Source of the DNA: Phycisphaerales bacterium
GTDB taxonomy: Bacteria; Planctomycetota; Phycisphaerae; Phycisphaerales; UBA1924
Direction: 5' to 3'
DNA length: 64,000 nt
Assembly: GCA_022843545.1 (NCBI GenBank)
Contig: JALHNL010000003.1
Location: forward strand, 17,319 to 81,318
This document shows positions 1 through 10,016 of the stretch, in pieces. The position numbers and the translations under genes are program-made. Within the stretch, counting starts at the first letter, position 1, and every line of letters starts with the position of its first letter. Under the pieces are notes generated by a model. That model saw only the letters and a list, made by a program, of their open reading frames with translations, searched no databases and had not been told where the DNA came from.

Positions 1-2398
1 ACACGCTGAACTCGTAGTTCTTGATCGCCTCGGCGATGGCTGCGCTGGCCTGCGACAGGCGAGAGAGCATCCAGCGGTCAACGGGGGAGAGAGACTGCGG
101 CGTGAGTCGCGAATCGCCACTCGCGCCCTCCAGCATCGTCATCGCAAACCGCGCCGCGTTCCACAGCTTGTTGCAGACGTTGCGGCCAAGGTCGAACTTG
201 GGCGAGGTGTTGCGCCCGGTCTTGGCGTCCTTGACGACCGGCATCCGCACGTCCTGCGTGCTCGTAGTCATCTGGCACAGCGTGAATCGCATCGCGTCGG
301 CGCCGTGGCTGGCGATGATGTCCAGCGGGTCCACGCCGTTACCGGCGGACTTGGACATGCGCTTGCCGTCGCCGTCCTGCACCACGGCGTGGATGAAGAC
401 ATCCTTGAACGGAACGGGCCCCCGACCGCCACCCTCACCGAGCAGGTACCGGTTCATCATTACCATGCGCGAGACCCACAGCGTGATGATCTCTCGCGCG
501 GTGGAGAGCAGGCTGGAGGGGTTGAAGGCGCTCAGCAGGCCCCGCGTGTCAGGGGACTGGTCGGGATCGGGCCAACCCAGCGTGGAGAGGGGCCAGAGGG
601 CGGAGGAGAACCAGGTGTCGAGGACGTCGGGGTCTTGGGTGAAGCCGATCTGCTCCAGCGCGTCCATGACCTCGCGATCATCCGCGCTGCGCACACTCAC
701 GAAGTACCAGTCCCTGTTGGGCGTGGATGACGAGCCATCGCCTTCGGCCATCCCTCGACCGTGAATCCGGCCCTGTGCCTGCCAGTCTTGAAGCCGTGGC
801 CAATGCGCACGGAATCGGTCGTGGCCCGCCGAGTCCAGATCCAGACTCCACACCGGAATCCGATGCCCCCACCACAACTGCCGCGAGATGCACCAGTCGC
901 GGATGCCCGTGTGCCACTGCTCGTAGGTCTTGGCGTAGCGGTCGGGGTGGAAGGCCAAGTCCCCACCTGCCAGCGCCCGGTTCGCCGCGCCAGCCATCCG
1001 ATCATCCGTCACCTTGCAGAACCACTGGTCGCTCAGGTAGGGCTCGATCAGCGCCTTGCTGCGGTCGCTGAACTTCAGCGTTTGCCTGTACGGGCGCACC
1101 TTCTCCAGCACCGGGTACGCGTCGCTCCCGATCGGGTGGCCCTTGAGCGCCTCCACCACCGCCTTGCGCGCCTCGGCGGGTTGGCGGATGCCGTCGTGGG
1201 TCTGCATCACTTTCATGCCCACGAAGCGGCGCGCGTCGCCCACGTCGCTCCAGCCGTGCTGATCGCTCAGGCGACCATCGGGCGAGAGGATGTTGATCAG
1301 CACCTCGCCGGCGGAGTTGGTCTTGATCTGTTCGGCGTACAACTGGCCGAGCTGGTAGTCGTTGTTGTCGTGCGCGGGGGTGACCTTGAGGAAACCCGTG
1401 GCGAACTCGGCCTTGGGGTCGTTGCGTTCCTCTTCGCTGCGGGCGAAGTCTTTGGGCAGCACCACGTAGCCGCTGGTGTCCTCGATGATCGGGATCACGC
1501 GCCCGACCAGGGGCAACTGCACCTGCAGCCCGCGCAAGGCCGCCGCACGAGGGTCGTGCTGGCTGATCGCCACGGCGGTGTCGCCCAGGTACGTCTCCGG
1601 TCGCGTGGTGGCGACCGTGACCCACGCCTGCTGATCGCCGGGATGGTCGCCCGCGCCGGGATAGCCGCGGGTGGCGAGTTCGGACCAGGTGATCGGGCGG
1701 AGCGAAGAGTCGGCACCGAGTGCCGACTTACCCACGAGCGGATACCGCAGGTAGTAGAACGCCGCCTCCACCTCTTCTTCGTAGCACTCGTCGTCGGCCA
1801 CGGCGGTCTGCAGCGCGGGGTCCCAGTTCACCAGCCGTTTGCCGCGGTAGATCAGCCCGTCCTTGAAGAGCCGGAAGAACGCCTCGCGCACCGCGCGGGC
1901 GCAGATGTCGTCCATCGTGAATCGCTGGCGCGAGAAGTCGCACGAGCACCCCATCGCCTTGAGCTGCTCGGTGATCCGCGCCTCGTACTCGTCCTTCCAC
2001 GTCTGCACCCGCGCGATGAACTCCTCGCGCGAAAAGTCCTTGCGGCGTTTGTTCTCTTCCTTCAGCAGCCGCTTCTCCACCACCGCCTGCGTCGCGATGC
2101 CCGCGTGGTCCGTCCCAGGCATCCACAGCGCTTCGTACCCCATCATGCGGTGCGTGCGCGTCAGGATGTCCTGGAGCGTGTTGTTGAGCGCGTGCCCAAG
2201 GTGCAACTGCCCCGTCACGTTCGGCGGCGGGATGAAGATGGCGTACGGCGGGCGCTTGGCCCCCGGCTCGTGCGTGGGCTTCGCCCCGCGATCAACCCGC
2301 GTGGGGTTGGCCCGACCGACTTGGTGAGAATCCCAGCGATCCCTGATCCGGGATTCGTGTTCCGCCGGCACGTACTGCTTGGCCATCGATTCTGACAT
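1..2398 (-). CDS. valS: Valyl-tRNA synthetase (3' end beyond window)
   Basis: Class I aminoacyl-tRNA synthetase that charges tRNA-Val in the cytoplasm. Reading the minus strand from ATG at 2398 gives one uninterrupted frame of about 799 codons that runs off the left edge, so the C-terminal anticodon-binding end and coiled coil are missing. The HIGH-type signature (PPPNVTGQLHLGHAL) lies near residues 65-80 and the KMSKS-type signature (KRMSKSAGNG) near residue 675. The editing (CP1) domain between them includes TVATTRPETYLGDTAVA. A second in-frame ATG four codons downstream (MAKQYV) is an alternative start. The TPR gene is divergent, only about 45 bases away, so the two promoters must be close together. 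The identity is secure from the motif order. Confidence 0.95.
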   Translation of the reverse strand, partial: MSESMAKQYVPAEHESRIRDRWDSHQVGRANPTRVDRGAKPTHEPGAKRPPYAIFIPPPNVTGQLHLGHALNNTLQDILTRTHRMMGYEALWMPGTDHAGIATQAVVEKRLLKEENKRRKDFSREEFIARVQTWKDEYEARITEQLKAMGCSCDFSRQRFTMDDICARAVREAFFRLFKDGLIYRGKRLVNWDPALQTAVADDECYEEEVEAAFYYLRYPLVGKSALGADSSLRPITWSELATRGYPGAGDHPGDQQAWVTVATTRPETYLGDTAVAISQHDPRAAALRGLQVQLPLVGRVIPIIEDTSGYVVLPKDFARSEEERNDPKAEFATGFLKVTPAHDNNDYQLGQLYAEQIKTNSAGEVLINILSPDGRLSDQHGWSDVGDARRFVGMKVMQTHDGIRQPAEARKAVVEALKGHPIGSDAYPVLEKVRPYRQTLKFSDRSKALIEPYLSDQWFCKVTDDRMAGAANRALAGGDLAFHPDRYAKTYEQWHTGIRDWCISRQLWWGHRIPVWSLDLDSAGHDRFRAHWPRLQDWQAQGRIHGRGMAEGDGSSSTPNRDWYFVSVRSADDREVMDALEQIGFTQDPDVLDTWFSSALWPLSTLGWPDPDQSPDTRGLLSAFNPSSLLSTAREIITLWVSRMVMMNRYLLGEGGGRGPVPFKDVFIHAVVQDGDGKRMSKSAGNGVDPLDIIASHGADAMRFTLCQMTTSTQDVRMPVVKDAKTGRNTSPKFDLGRNVCNKLWNAARFAMTMLEGASGDSRLTPQSLSPVDRWMLSRLSQASAAIAEAIKNYEFSV

Positions 2399-2443
2399 GG
2401 AATGTCGAGGGTAGGCCGCCGCCGCGCGCCGATACCCTTGGGC

Positions 2444-3439
2444 ATGGCGTCCCCCAAGAGCGGAACCGTTGTGATCGCGCTGCTCACCCTGCTTCTGGTG
2501 GGTGTGCTGGCGATGGCCCTGCGTGGGCTGGTGACCGGACCCGCCAACGCACCCGCCGCGCCCGACCCTCCCGCCCTCACCGGCGAGGACTACGACACGG
2601 CGCTGGCGGCGGCCGAGGCGTTCGTGCGCGACAACAAGCCCGAAGAAGCCGTCCGCGTGCTGGAGCGCGTGATCACGGTCTATCCCGATCGCCAGACCGC
2701 ACGCATCGCCCTGGCCGAGGCACGCCGCCTGCTGGGGCAGCTTGACCAATCGCTGGAGCAGTACGCCGCGGCGATCCGCATCGGGCCCGCCGGCGCGCCG
2801 CTGCTGTTCAACGCGGGCGGCGTGGCCGACGACGCGGGCAAGATCGAGAAGGCCATCGACTACTTCAACCGCGCCCAGTTCGCCGACCCCAAGGAACCCC
2901 GTTACCCGCTGTGGCTGGCGCAGGTGCAGATCAAGGCCGGGCAGGAGTCGGCGGCGCGCGTGAGCCTCGTCCGCGTGGTGAACATCGACCCGGCCCAGGC
3001 CATCGCGTGGGGCACGCTGGCGCAACTGGAACTCAAGGACAACAACCTCGACCTTGCGTGGCAGCACGTCTCCGAAGCCCGCAAGCACGAGCCCGACTCG
3101 CTCGCGTGGCGCGTGCTCGCCGCTCGCATTCTCAATCGTCAGAACAAGCCCAAGGACGCGCTCGACTTGCTCCAGGGCCTGCCCGCCACCGATCGCCTGA
3201 AGCCCGGCGTGCTGCAAGCCATGTCGCAGTCGCTCGGGCTTCTGAAGCAGCCCGAAGCCGCCGCGAAGCTGTATCAGGACGCCGCGGAACTGGCGCCAAG
3301 GGAGCCTGAATGGGCGTATCAGGCGGCGGTGTGGCTGGATCGCGCCGGCGACAAAGCCGCCGCCCGCGTCTGGGCCCTGCGAGCCTCCAACCTGGGGCAC
3401 GAGAAGGCCCGCGAACTGGCCGCCCGCCTGGCCCCGTGA
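2444..3439 (+). CDS. Membrane-anchored TPR-repeat protein
   Basis: A 331-residue protein with one N-terminal membrane segment (VVIALLTLLLVGVLAMALRG) followed by tandem tetratricopeptide repeats that fill the rest, for example around DNKPEEAVRVLERVITVYPD and AGKIEKAIDYFNRAQFADP. TPR arrays are protein-binding scaffolds; no catalytic motif is visible. I chose the ATG at 2444 because it starts directly before the membrane segment. An in-frame ATG at 2402 would add 14 basic residues (MSRVGRRRAPIPLG) and would almost touch the valS start. The gene is divergent from valS and followed by a tRNA. The partner and role are unknown. Confidence 0.8.
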   Translation: MASPKSGTVVIALLTLLLVGVLAMALRGLVTGPANAPAAPDPPALTGEDYDTALAAAEAFVRDNKPEEAVRVLERVITVYPDRQTARIALAEARRLLGQLDQSLEQYAAAIRIGPAGAPLLFNAGGVADDAGKIEKAIDYFNRAQFADPKEPRYPLWLAQVQIKAGQESAARVSLVRVVNIDPAQAIAWGTLAQLELKDNNLDLAWQHVSEARKHEPDSLAWRVLAARILNRQNKPKDALDLLQGLPATDRLKPGVLQAMSQSLGLLKQPEAAAKLYQDAAELAPREPEWAYQAAVWLDRAGDKAAARVWALRASNLGHEKARELAARLAP

Positions 3440-3481
3440 TGCCCATGTCGCGCCCGCGGCGCACTACAGTGCGGCCCACCC

Positions 3482-3568
3482 GGTGGGGTGGCAGAGTGGT
3501 CGAATGCGCCGGTCTTGAAAACCGGTAACGGTGCAAGCCGTTCGGGGGTTCGAATCCCCCCCCCACCG
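3482..3568 (+). tRNA. tRNA-Ser(UGA)
   Basis: An 87-base cloverleaf. The acceptor stem GGTGGGG (3482-3488) pairs with CCCCACC (3561-3567), followed by discriminator G. The anticodon arm has loop CTTGAAA with anticodon TGA, read as Ser-UGA. A long variable arm (around AACGGTGCAAGCCGTT) marks a class II tRNA such as serine. The T arm is GGGGGTTCGAATCCCCC. CCA is not encoded. Confidence 0.95.
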
Positions 3569-3678
3569 CTTATCCCAAGCCCCTCGCCCTTCATCGCCCG
3601 ATCCCAGCCGCCCCCTAGCTCGGTGCGACGGCGTGACGGCCAAATCGCCCTCACCTCCCCGATGATGAAGCCTTGCGC

Positions 3679-6474
3679 TCAGGGCTTCTGTTCATCGGCG
3701 GCGGGTCGCTGGCCCCGGGCAGACTCCACATGCTTCAGAATGTTCGCCACGCGGCCCGGGTTCTTCGACACCGCCAGCGCGTCCTTCGCGAGCGCGATCG
3801 CCTGATCACCCAGTTCTTGATTGCGCACCGAAGCGCACCAGCGGGCGAAGTTGGCGAAGAACATGGCGCGATTCTGGTGCCCCGGCGGCGCGAGCGTGTC
3901 ACGGTGCTGCCACACCAGATTCATGCAGTCTTTCTCCGAGCGCGGGTCTCCCTCGTTCGTGGCCACCGCCGCGAACTCGCCGGCGACACGCCGGAGCGTG
4001 AGCGGGATGATGCCCCACCGCTCCGCCACCGTGTGCGACAGGCGGCTTGCCAGGCTGCTCATTCCCCATTGGCGAAGCTGATGGGCGTGAGCGCCTCCGG
4101 GCCACTGGACGTAGACCCGGCGGAGTTGCTCAATGCAGAAGTCCTGCTCGCCGAACGAATCGGGCAGGCTCCCGGCGAATATCGCCTGCGCGAGAAGGGC
4201 GTACTTCTCCGCGTCTTCGAACCGGGCCGCGGCGAGAAACGCCTCCGCCGAGCCGCGATACACTCGCCCTCGCATCAGGTGGCCGGAAGCGAAGACTCGT
4301 TCAGCATCGGCGATCAGTTCCGAAGCCAGCGAGGCGGCCTCCTCGGAACGGCGGCCCAGCACGAGCGTTCTGAGCAGCATCAGATTGGCGTTGACGGCCG
4401 CGGGGCCGTCTTCGCCGAAGGTCTTCCTGGCTTCGGCGGCGATCTGCCGGCTCATGTCGAGGGCTTCATCGCTAGAGGCAACTCCGGGGCGGTTGTGTTC
4501 GCACTGGAACTTCGTGATCATCAGCATCAGGATCGCTTCGGTGTGCTTCTCGGGCGAACGCTTTGCGAGGTCGAGCGCGTCGTCCAGATCGTCCCTGGCT
4601 CGCTTGAAGCGGCCGCCCGCCGCATGCCCGGCCGCCACACGATGCAGCGACGCGATGATCAACGCTTCGCGCTCCGCTCCGTCCGGCGCGAGCGCTCGAG
4701 CCTGGTCGAGAGCGTCGTTGGCCAGCTTGATCGATCGCCGCACGTCCTTGAGTTGAAGACAGGTCGCGCTCAGCCCGAGGGTGGCGTGAATCGTTCTGGG
4801 ATCGTCCGCCCCGTACAGATCCGCCATGAGCGGAATCGCGAGCTCCCACTGCGATCGGCTCTCTTCCAGCTTGCCGACCTTCAGCAGGACGCCGGCCAGT
4901 TCGGCGCGGATGCTCGCCTCGACCTCGGGCTGATCGGCGAAGCGCTCCTGCAGGCCCTCGGTCGCCTGCGTCAACACGTCGAGCATCTTCACGTCATGCC
5001 CCATGTTCTCCGGGGCGGCGGCCATGAGCGGGCCGTTCACCATGTAGTCCCGGATCGCCGCGCTCAGCCGCTCCTTCGAGTCGGCACGCTGCCGCTCCTG
5101 CTCCGCGAGCCGGCGATTCGACTCGGCCCGCAGGTACAGCCCCGTGCTGACCGCCAGCCCCGCCGCCAGCATGATCATCGCCGACACCGCTCCCGCGACC
5201 AGCCCGGGGTGCCGCCGCGCGAACTTGGAGAGCTGATACGCCGCCGTCGCCGGGCGAGCCTGGATGGGTTCCTGTCTCAGGTACCGCCGAAGGTCGTCGG
5301 CCAGGCCCGCGGCGGTGGAGTATCGCCGATCACGGTTCCGATCGATCGCGTGCGCAACGATGGTCTCCAGATCCCGATCAAACCGAACGCCCGTGGTGTT
5401 CCCGGCCGCGTTGAGCGACCGGGGCTCTTCGTCGCGGACGATTCGTGCGGCCTCGGCCACCGGTTTGCTTCGAACGTCGTGGGGCGTCTCGCCCGTCAGC
5501 AGTTCGAACAGCATGACACCCATGGCGTAGACATCGCTGCGCGTGTCCACCGCGTCGTTGTCACCGGCGAGCTGCTCGGGGCTCATGTACGCCACGGTGC
5601 CGATGAGAAGCCCCGCCTCCGTAAGCGCGGTGTGCGATGACTCGGGCTCGGAGAGGCGGGCCACGCCAAAGTCCAGGATCTTGGGCTGAGCGTCGACCGA
5701 GCCCGGGGAAGCGCGACGCGGAAGTGCGCCCGGGGCGTCGCCCGCTTCGCCAGAACCAGCGTCCGAGCCGTCGCAGACCAGGATGTTGCCGGGCTTCAGA
5801 TCACGATGAATGACACCCCGCGCGTGCGCGTGCTGCACCGCGTCCGCGACTTTGGCGATCAACTCCACACGGTCAGCGGTGCTCAGCAGCTTGCGGGCCG
5901 CGTAATCGGTGATCCGCGGCCCGCGCACGTACTCCATCGCGAAGTAGGAGATCGGGCCATCATCCGTCTTCGCCGTTCCCGCCTCGTAGATCCGAGCGAT
6001 GCCGGGGTGCTCCAGAAGGCCCAGCACACGCACCTCGCGACCAAAGCGGCTCTGCGGTCGACCGGCGCCCGCGCCCCAGCCCGGGCGGAGCACCTTGAGC
6101 GCCACTTCCCGCCGCGGGTGGGTCTGTTCCGCGAGCAGCACGGTCCCCATCCCGCCCTGCCCGATGACCCGCTGGATCCGATACGGGCCGATCTGTTTGG
6201 GCAGCCGGGCCGCGTCGACGTCACCAGATGGCGAAAGGCCGAACACCACTCTGGCGATCGCGCCATCATCCGGCGCAAGGCAGTCGCTGGGCTCATCGCT
6301 CGCGGCCAGCAGTTGCCGGACGCTCGTCCGCGTGGCTTCGTTGTCGCCACACTCCTGATCCAGCACCGCCGCACGCTCGCTCGCAGGCAGATCGACCACC
6401 CGGTGGAACAGCGCCCTGACCCGGGCGAACTCCGCCGCGGTCATCTCTCCGAATTTGGACGGGCCGTCGTTCAA
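3679..6474 (-). CDS. Serine/threonine protein kinase with TPR-like C-terminus
   Basis: A 931-residue Hanks-type kinase. The kinase domain spans roughly residues 97-390: glycine loop IGQGGMGTV, VAIK-type lysine in VALKVLR, catalytic loop VIHRDLKPGN, DFG (DFGVARL) and an APE-equivalent (YMSPEQL). A membrane segment follows (LVAGAVSAMIMLAAGLAVSTGLYL), then a long helical, TPR-like C-terminal half that would lie outside the membrane. The reading frame begins with TTG at 6474, whose last bases overlap the TGA of the upstream ECF sigma gene, so the two are translationally coupled. This kinase-behind-ECF-sigma arrangement is common in planctomycetes, and the kinase likely acts in the same signalling path as the sigma factor. 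The signal sensed is unknown. Confidence 0.92.
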   Translation of the reverse strand: MNDGPSKFGEMTAAEFARVRALFHRVVDLPASERAAVLDQECGDNEATRTSVRQLLAASDEPSDCLAPDDGAIARVVFGLSPSGDVDAARLPKQIGPYRIQRVIGQGGMGTVLLAEQTHPRREVALKVLRPGWGAGAGRPQSRFGREVRVLGLLEHPGIARIYEAGTAKTDDGPISYFAMEYVRGPRITDYAARKLLSTADRVELIAKVADAVQHAHARGVIHRDLKPGNILVCDGSDAGSGEAGDAPGALPRRASPGSVDAQPKILDFGVARLSEPESSHTALTEAGLLIGTVAYMSPEQLAGDNDAVDTRSDVYAMGVMLFELLTGETPHDVRSKPVAEAARIVRDEEPRSLNAAGNTTGVRFDRDLETIVAHAIDRNRDRRYSTAAGLADDLRRYLRQEPIQARPATAAYQLSKFARRHPGLVAGAVSAMIMLAAGLAVSTGLYLRAESNRRLAEQERQRADSKERLSAAIRDYMVNGPLMAAAPENMGHDVKMLDVLTQATEGLQERFADQPEVEASIRAELAGVLLKVGKLEESRSQWELAIPLMADLYGADDPRTIHATLGLSATCLQLKDVRRSIKLANDALDQARALAPDGAEREALIIASLHRVAAGHAAGGRFKRARDDLDDALDLAKRSPEKHTEAILMLMITKFQCEHNRPGVASSDEALDMSRQIAAEARKTFGEDGPAAVNANLMLLRTLVLGRRSEEAASLASELIADAERVFASGHLMRGRVYRGSAEAFLAAARFEDAEKYALLAQAIFAGSLPDSFGEQDFCIEQLRRVYVQWPGGAHAHQLRQWGMSSLASRLSHTVAERWGIIPLTLRRVAGEFAAVATNEGDPRSEKDCMNLVWQHRDTLAPPGHQNRAMFFANFARWCASVRNQELGDQAIALAKDALAVSKNPGRVANILKHVESARGQRPAADEQKP

Positions 6475-7037
6475 CGGGACAGTTCCTTCTGAAGCCAGGC
6501 GCGGATGAACTGGGTGTCGAGTTCAACCGTTCGCGGTGAGATCCCCAGGATCTCCGCCGTCTTATCAACGGAAAGACCCACCAGGAAGCGCAATTCGCAG
6601 ATCTCCCCGATCCTCTTGTCCAGCGCCGCGAGCCTGGTCAGGGCTTCGTCAAGCACCACGATGTCGATCGGCGGCCCCGGGTCAGCAACGTCCGAAGAAC
6701 CCAGCGACACCGTCAGGTGGTCGCCGCCGCGTCGAACCGCCTTCTTCGCCCGGGCGTGATCGGTCAGAAGGTTGCGCATGGCGCACGCCGCCGCCCTGAA
6801 GAAGTGCTTCCGATCCTCCCACCCCGCAGCGTCGGTCTTGAGCAGCCGCAAGCACAGTTCGCTGACCAGCGCGGTAGGCTGAAGAGTGTGATCGCGGGGC
6901 TGGCCCTGGAAAACATGCCCCGCCAGACCGCGGAGTTCGGCGTACGTTAGCCCGATGAGCTCAGACCTGGCCTCCGCATCGCCTGCGCGGACGCGTGCAA
7001 GCAGCAGGGTCAGGTCTTGGTCGGGTGCCTTAGGCAT
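6471..7037 (-). CDS. ECF-subfamily RNA polymerase sigma factor
   Basis: A 188-residue sigma factor of the extracytoplasmic-function type that directs RNA polymerase to specific promoters. Region 2 is in the N-terminal half (ELIGLTYAELRGLAGHVFQG, then RKHFFRAAACAMRNLLTDHA). Region 4 with its helix-turn-helix is at the C-terminus (FLVGLSVDKTAEILGISPRTVE). The pattern resembles the sigma factors paired with Ser/Thr kinases in planctomycetes. I chose ATG 7037 (MPKAPDQ); an upstream in-frame ATG at 7082 would add a basic stretch without support. Its stop overlaps the TTG start of the kinase gene, so the two form an operon. No anti-sigma factor is visible next to it. Confidence 0.9.
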   Translation of the reverse strand: MPKAPDQDLTLLLARVRAGDAEARSELIGLTYAELRGLAGHVFQGQPRDHTLQPTALVSELCLRLLKTDAAGWEDRKHFFRAAACAMRNLLTDHARAKKAVRRGGDHLTVSLGSSDVADPGPPIDIVVLDEALTRLAALDKRIGEICELRFLVGLSVDKTAEILGISPRTVELDTQFIRAWLQKELSR

Positions 7038-7253
7038 GGTGTGCGGGGCTGAAGGTGGGCGGCGCCGGCGCCGGATGGGCACGCTGAGTTTTCAGTCTAC
7101 CACGAATTCCCTTGCGCCGAGCACATCTCGGCACCGTTGCTAGAGAGATCGTGGCGTCTGATCCGGGCGTGAAGTCCGCCTTCCAAGCGAGCACGTTCGC
7201 GCCACCCTCGCTCCGGCAGCCCGCGCTGCGCGTCAACACAGAGGAGTCATCGC

Positions 7254-9569
7254 ATGCTTCGCAAGACCCTTTTCATGTCGGCCACCACCGTCGCTATCGC
7301 GCTCTGCTTCCCCGCGGCCCGTGCCCAAACGCCCGTCGGAACCGCCTTCACCTACCAAGGCTCGCTGGAAGTGAGCGGCGCACCGGCCAGCGGCACCTTC
7401 GACCTGCGGTTCCACCTCTTCGACGACAGCTCCGCTGGCGTCGAGCTCGGCACGCCCCAGTGCTTCAACGACGTCGCTGTCACCGGCGGGCGCTTTGCCG
7501 TGTCGCTGGACTTCGGCACTCAGTTCGCGGGGAGCAGGCGATGGCTCGCCATCGAAGTCCGCGACGGCGCAACCGGAGACTGTTCAAACCCCGCTGACTA
7601 CACCGCTCTGTCGCCGAGGCAGGAAATCGGAGCAACGCCTTACGCCCTCTTCGCGCTGAACGGCAACCCCGGCCCGGCGGGCCCCATCGGCCCACAGGGC
7701 CCAGAGGGCGCCGCGGGTTCAACCGGGGCGACAGGAGCAACTGGCGCGCAGGGCAATCAGGGCCCCCAAGGCGTCCAAGGTGCACAGGGCGACGTGGGCC
7801 CGCAAGGCCCGCAGGGCATCCAAGGCGTGGCCGGTCCGAACGGCCCGACCGGGGCCACCGGTCCCGCGGGCGCGACCGGCGCCACGGGCGCTTCGCCGTG
7901 GGGCTTCACCGCGGCCACTCCAGGCACGGAGGCCCTCGACCAGAGTCAGAACGTCATCCTCGGTCCGTTTGCCCCCATCACGGTCGCCCCGGGAATCTGG
8001 CAGTCCTTCACAGCCGGCACCAGCGGCCTACTGACGCGCGTCGATTTCGGTCGGTACAACGGAGGCAACGGCACGGTCAACACCACGATGAACATCTACT
8101 CAGGCGAAGGCACCGGAGGCACGCTGCTGGGCTCCGTCCCCGTCACTATTGACGACAATGCGCCGTCCGGTCTGCAGTCGGTGTTGTTCGCGCCAAGCCT
8201 GGGCATCAACCTCACGGCGGGACAGTTCTACACCTTTGCCTTCCCCGCTTCCGCGGGCTTTGGGCTTCGGTTCAGCGGTGCCACAGACCCCTATCCCGGC
8301 GGCGTCTGCAGTGTTGGCGGGAACTATGATCTGCAGTTCAAGACCTACGTGACCAACGGCTACGTCCCGCCCCAAGCCTCGATCGCCGCCACCGTCTCGG
8401 TGACCGGAACCATCACGGGCAACGGCACGGGCGTGACGAACGTCAACGCGGCGCAGCTCAACGGCGCAACGAGCGCCACGACGGCAACAGCCAATACCCT
8501 GGTGCTCCGCGACGCGAACGGCGCCGTTTCCGCCGCCAAGGGCACCTTTACCGGAACCGTGACCGCTCCATCGTTCGTGGGTGATGGCTCGGGCCTCACC
8601 AACCTTCAGGCCGGCGACATCGCCGGCGGAACCCTCCTCGACGCGCGCCTGAGCAGCAACGTGCCGCTCAAGAACGCCAACAATGTGTTCACCGGCAGTA
8701 TCACGGCCACCACGCTTTCCGGCGATGGTGCAAGTCTGTCCAATCTCAACGCCAGCCTCATCACCACCGGCACCATCGATGACGCCCGCACATCCGCCAC
8801 CGCCAGCAACACCGCCGGCACGATCGTGAAGCGCAACTCGTCCGGCAACTTCTCGGCCAATCAGATGAACGCCGTAGCGTTCGTCGGCAGCGGTGCCTCG
8901 TCCTTTGTCGGCCCCGTCGGGATCGGTACGACCACGCCGGGCACAAACGCCGTGCTCGAGGTCAGCGTTCCGACCCTCGGCACCGGCATCAATGCCTGGA
9001 TGGTCCGCTTCTCCAACGACCAGGCCACCGCCTTGACCACTCCCGCCATCGCCGGCCTGCGTCAGACCAATAACGGGTTCCTGGAGATGACCAACCAGAT
9101 CGGCACGTTCACCGGCGTTGCTCGCCTGAACAACACCGGTGCGTGGACCATCTCGTCGGACCGCCGCCTCAAGAAGGACATCGAGCCCGCTACCGGCAAT
9201 CTCGAAGCCGCCCTGCACCTGCGGCCCGTGACGTACGCGATGATCAAGGACGAGGCCGGCGCTCAGCGGCACCTCGGCCTCATCGCCCAGGAGGTCCGCG
9301 AAGTGCTCCCCGACTTCGTCGTCGGCGACGAAGCCAAGGACACGCTGACCGTGAACTACAGCCAGATGTCCGTGGTCGCCATCGGTGCCATCCAGGAACT
9401 GAAGGCAGAGAACGACGAACTCAAAGCCCGCATCGCCGCCCTCGAGTCCATCACCAAGGGCGGCGGGCTCTCGGTGGGTCAGTCCGCCGGGCTCGGGGTC
9501 GGCATCGGCCTGCCGGTGTTGGCTATCGCGGCCGTTCGTCGCCGAAAGAGCGCGGCCACGTCGGCCTGA
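7254..9569 (+). CDS. Secreted collagen-like protein with S74 (intramolecular chaperone) domain
   Basis: A 771-residue exported protein. The N-terminus is a signal peptide ([20 protein letters not shown], cleavage near ARAQT). Residues about 135-215 are Gly-X-Y collagen-like repeats ([26 protein letters not shown]). A Ser/Thr/Asn-rich repetitive region follows ([20 protein letters not shown]). Near residue 640 is a peptidase S74 domain ([30 protein letters not shown]) with a short coiled coil ([17 protein letters not shown]), known from phage tail spikes as a self-cleaving trimerisation chaperone. The C-terminus is a Gly-rich hydrophobic segment and basic tail (AAVRRRKS), like a sorting or membrane anchor. 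An AGAGGAG ribosome site precedes the ATG. It is probably a surface fibre; its target is unknown. Confidence 0.85.
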   Translation: MLRKTLFMSATTVAIALCFPAARAQTPVGTAFTYQGSLEVSGAPASGTFDLRFHLFDDSSAGVELGTPQCFNDVAVTGGRFAVSLDFGTQFAGSRRWLAIEVRDGATGDCSNPADYTALSPRQEIGATPYALFALNGNPGPAGPIGPQGPEGAAGSTGATGATGAQGNQGPQGVQGAQGDVGPQGPQGIQGVAGPNGPTGATGPAGATGATGASPWGFTAATPGTEALDQSQNVILGPFAPITVAPGIWQSFTAGTSGLLTRVDFGRYNGGNGTVNTTMNIYSGEGTGGTLLGSVPVTIDDNAPSGLQSVLFAPSLGINLTAGQFYTFAFPASAGFGLRFSGATDPYPGGVCSVGGNYDLQFKTYVTNGYVPPQASIAATVSVTGTITGNGTGVTNVNAAQLNGATSATTATANTLVLRDANGAVSAAKGTFTGTVTAPSFVGDGSGLTNLQAGDIAGGTLLDARLSSNVPLKNANNVFTGSITATTLSGDGASLSNLNASLITTGTIDDARTSATASNTAGTIVKRNSSGNFSANQMNAVAFVGSGASSFVGPVGIGTTTPGTNAVLEVSVPTLGTGINAWMVRFSNDQATALTTPAIAGLRQTNNGFLEMTNQIGTFTGVARLNNTGAWTISSDRRLKKDIEPATGNLEAALHLRPVTYAMIKDEAGAQRHLGLIAQEVREVLPDFVVGDEAKDTLTVNYSQMSVVAIGAIQELKAENDELKARIAALESITKGGGLSVGQSAGLGVGIGLPVLAIAAVRRRKSAATSA

Positions 9570-9599
9570 TTCTTGAACACTCCAACACGCAAGATCCCC

Positions 9600-9633
9600 T
9601 GGGGCTGAGCGGAGACATCTGCTCGGCCCCTTT
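9600..9633 (+). terminator. Rho-independent terminator of the collagen/S74 gene
   Basis: A stem of GGGGCTGAGC (9601-9610) and GCTCGGCCCC (9621-9630), with one G-U pair and a 10-base loop, followed by TTT. It lies 31 bases after the stop codon of the upstream gene. Confidence 0.75.
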
Positions 9634-9723
9634 GCGTTAGGCATAGCTCACAGAGCACCACCCCACCGCCCGCAGCGACCCGCCGGACCACACGCGGCTC
9701 GGGACTCGCGCACCAAAAGCGAA

Positions 9724-9778
9724 ATCGAGGGTCGTCAGTTCAGGCCTGTTTTCCAGGCACAAACTGACGACCCTCGAT
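9724..9778. repeat. Long perfect inverted repeat (17-bp arms)
   Basis: ATCGAGGGTCGTCAGTT (9724-9740) is the exact reverse complement of 9762-9778. A second short stem, GCCTG (9744-9748) with CAGGC (9754-9758), sits inside the loop. The structure lies in the 380-base gene-free stretch between the collagen/S74 gene and the FRG gene. It could be a bidirectional terminator (the minus-strand tail has T-rich sequence ATTTCGCTTTTGG) or a dispersed repeat. The rest of 9640-10016 shows nothing I can assign. Confidence 0.7.
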
Positions 9779-10016
9779 CGTGAAGCGGAGAGGGATCCGA
9801 GACTCGGCTTGTGGTCTTTCGATGGGGCCGGTGCGGTCCCGGCAGGCTACATGATGGCTGATGTGGCAGTGGTTGCCAGGACAACGCTGGTACGAGGTCC
9901 GAGAATAACTTCGTTCTGTGCGTCAAGCGCCGGTCCATTTCACGGCAGCAGCGTGTTCCGAAGCACGAACGGTGACAAGACTGCAGTCGCTCGGCGCCGC
10001 CGAGTCAGGGAACCTG

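Noticed and set aside
761..2395. A 544-codon plus-strand frame
   Set aside because: It is antisense to valS, whose minus-strand frame carries HIGH and KMSKS motifs; the plus frame has no domain and is a GC-bias artefact.
3673..5640. A 655-codon plus-strand frame
   Set aside because: It is antisense to the Ser/Thr kinase, which has all kinase motifs on the minus strand.
7660..7900. Repetitive DNA that could suggest a CRISPR or satellite array
   Set aside because: The repeats encode Gly-X-Y collagen-like residues inside one gene; spacing is three codons and there are no spacers.
8100..9644. A 514-codon minus-strand frame
   Set aside because: Antisense to the collagen/S74 gene; low-complexity Gly/Ala/Asp composition and no domain.
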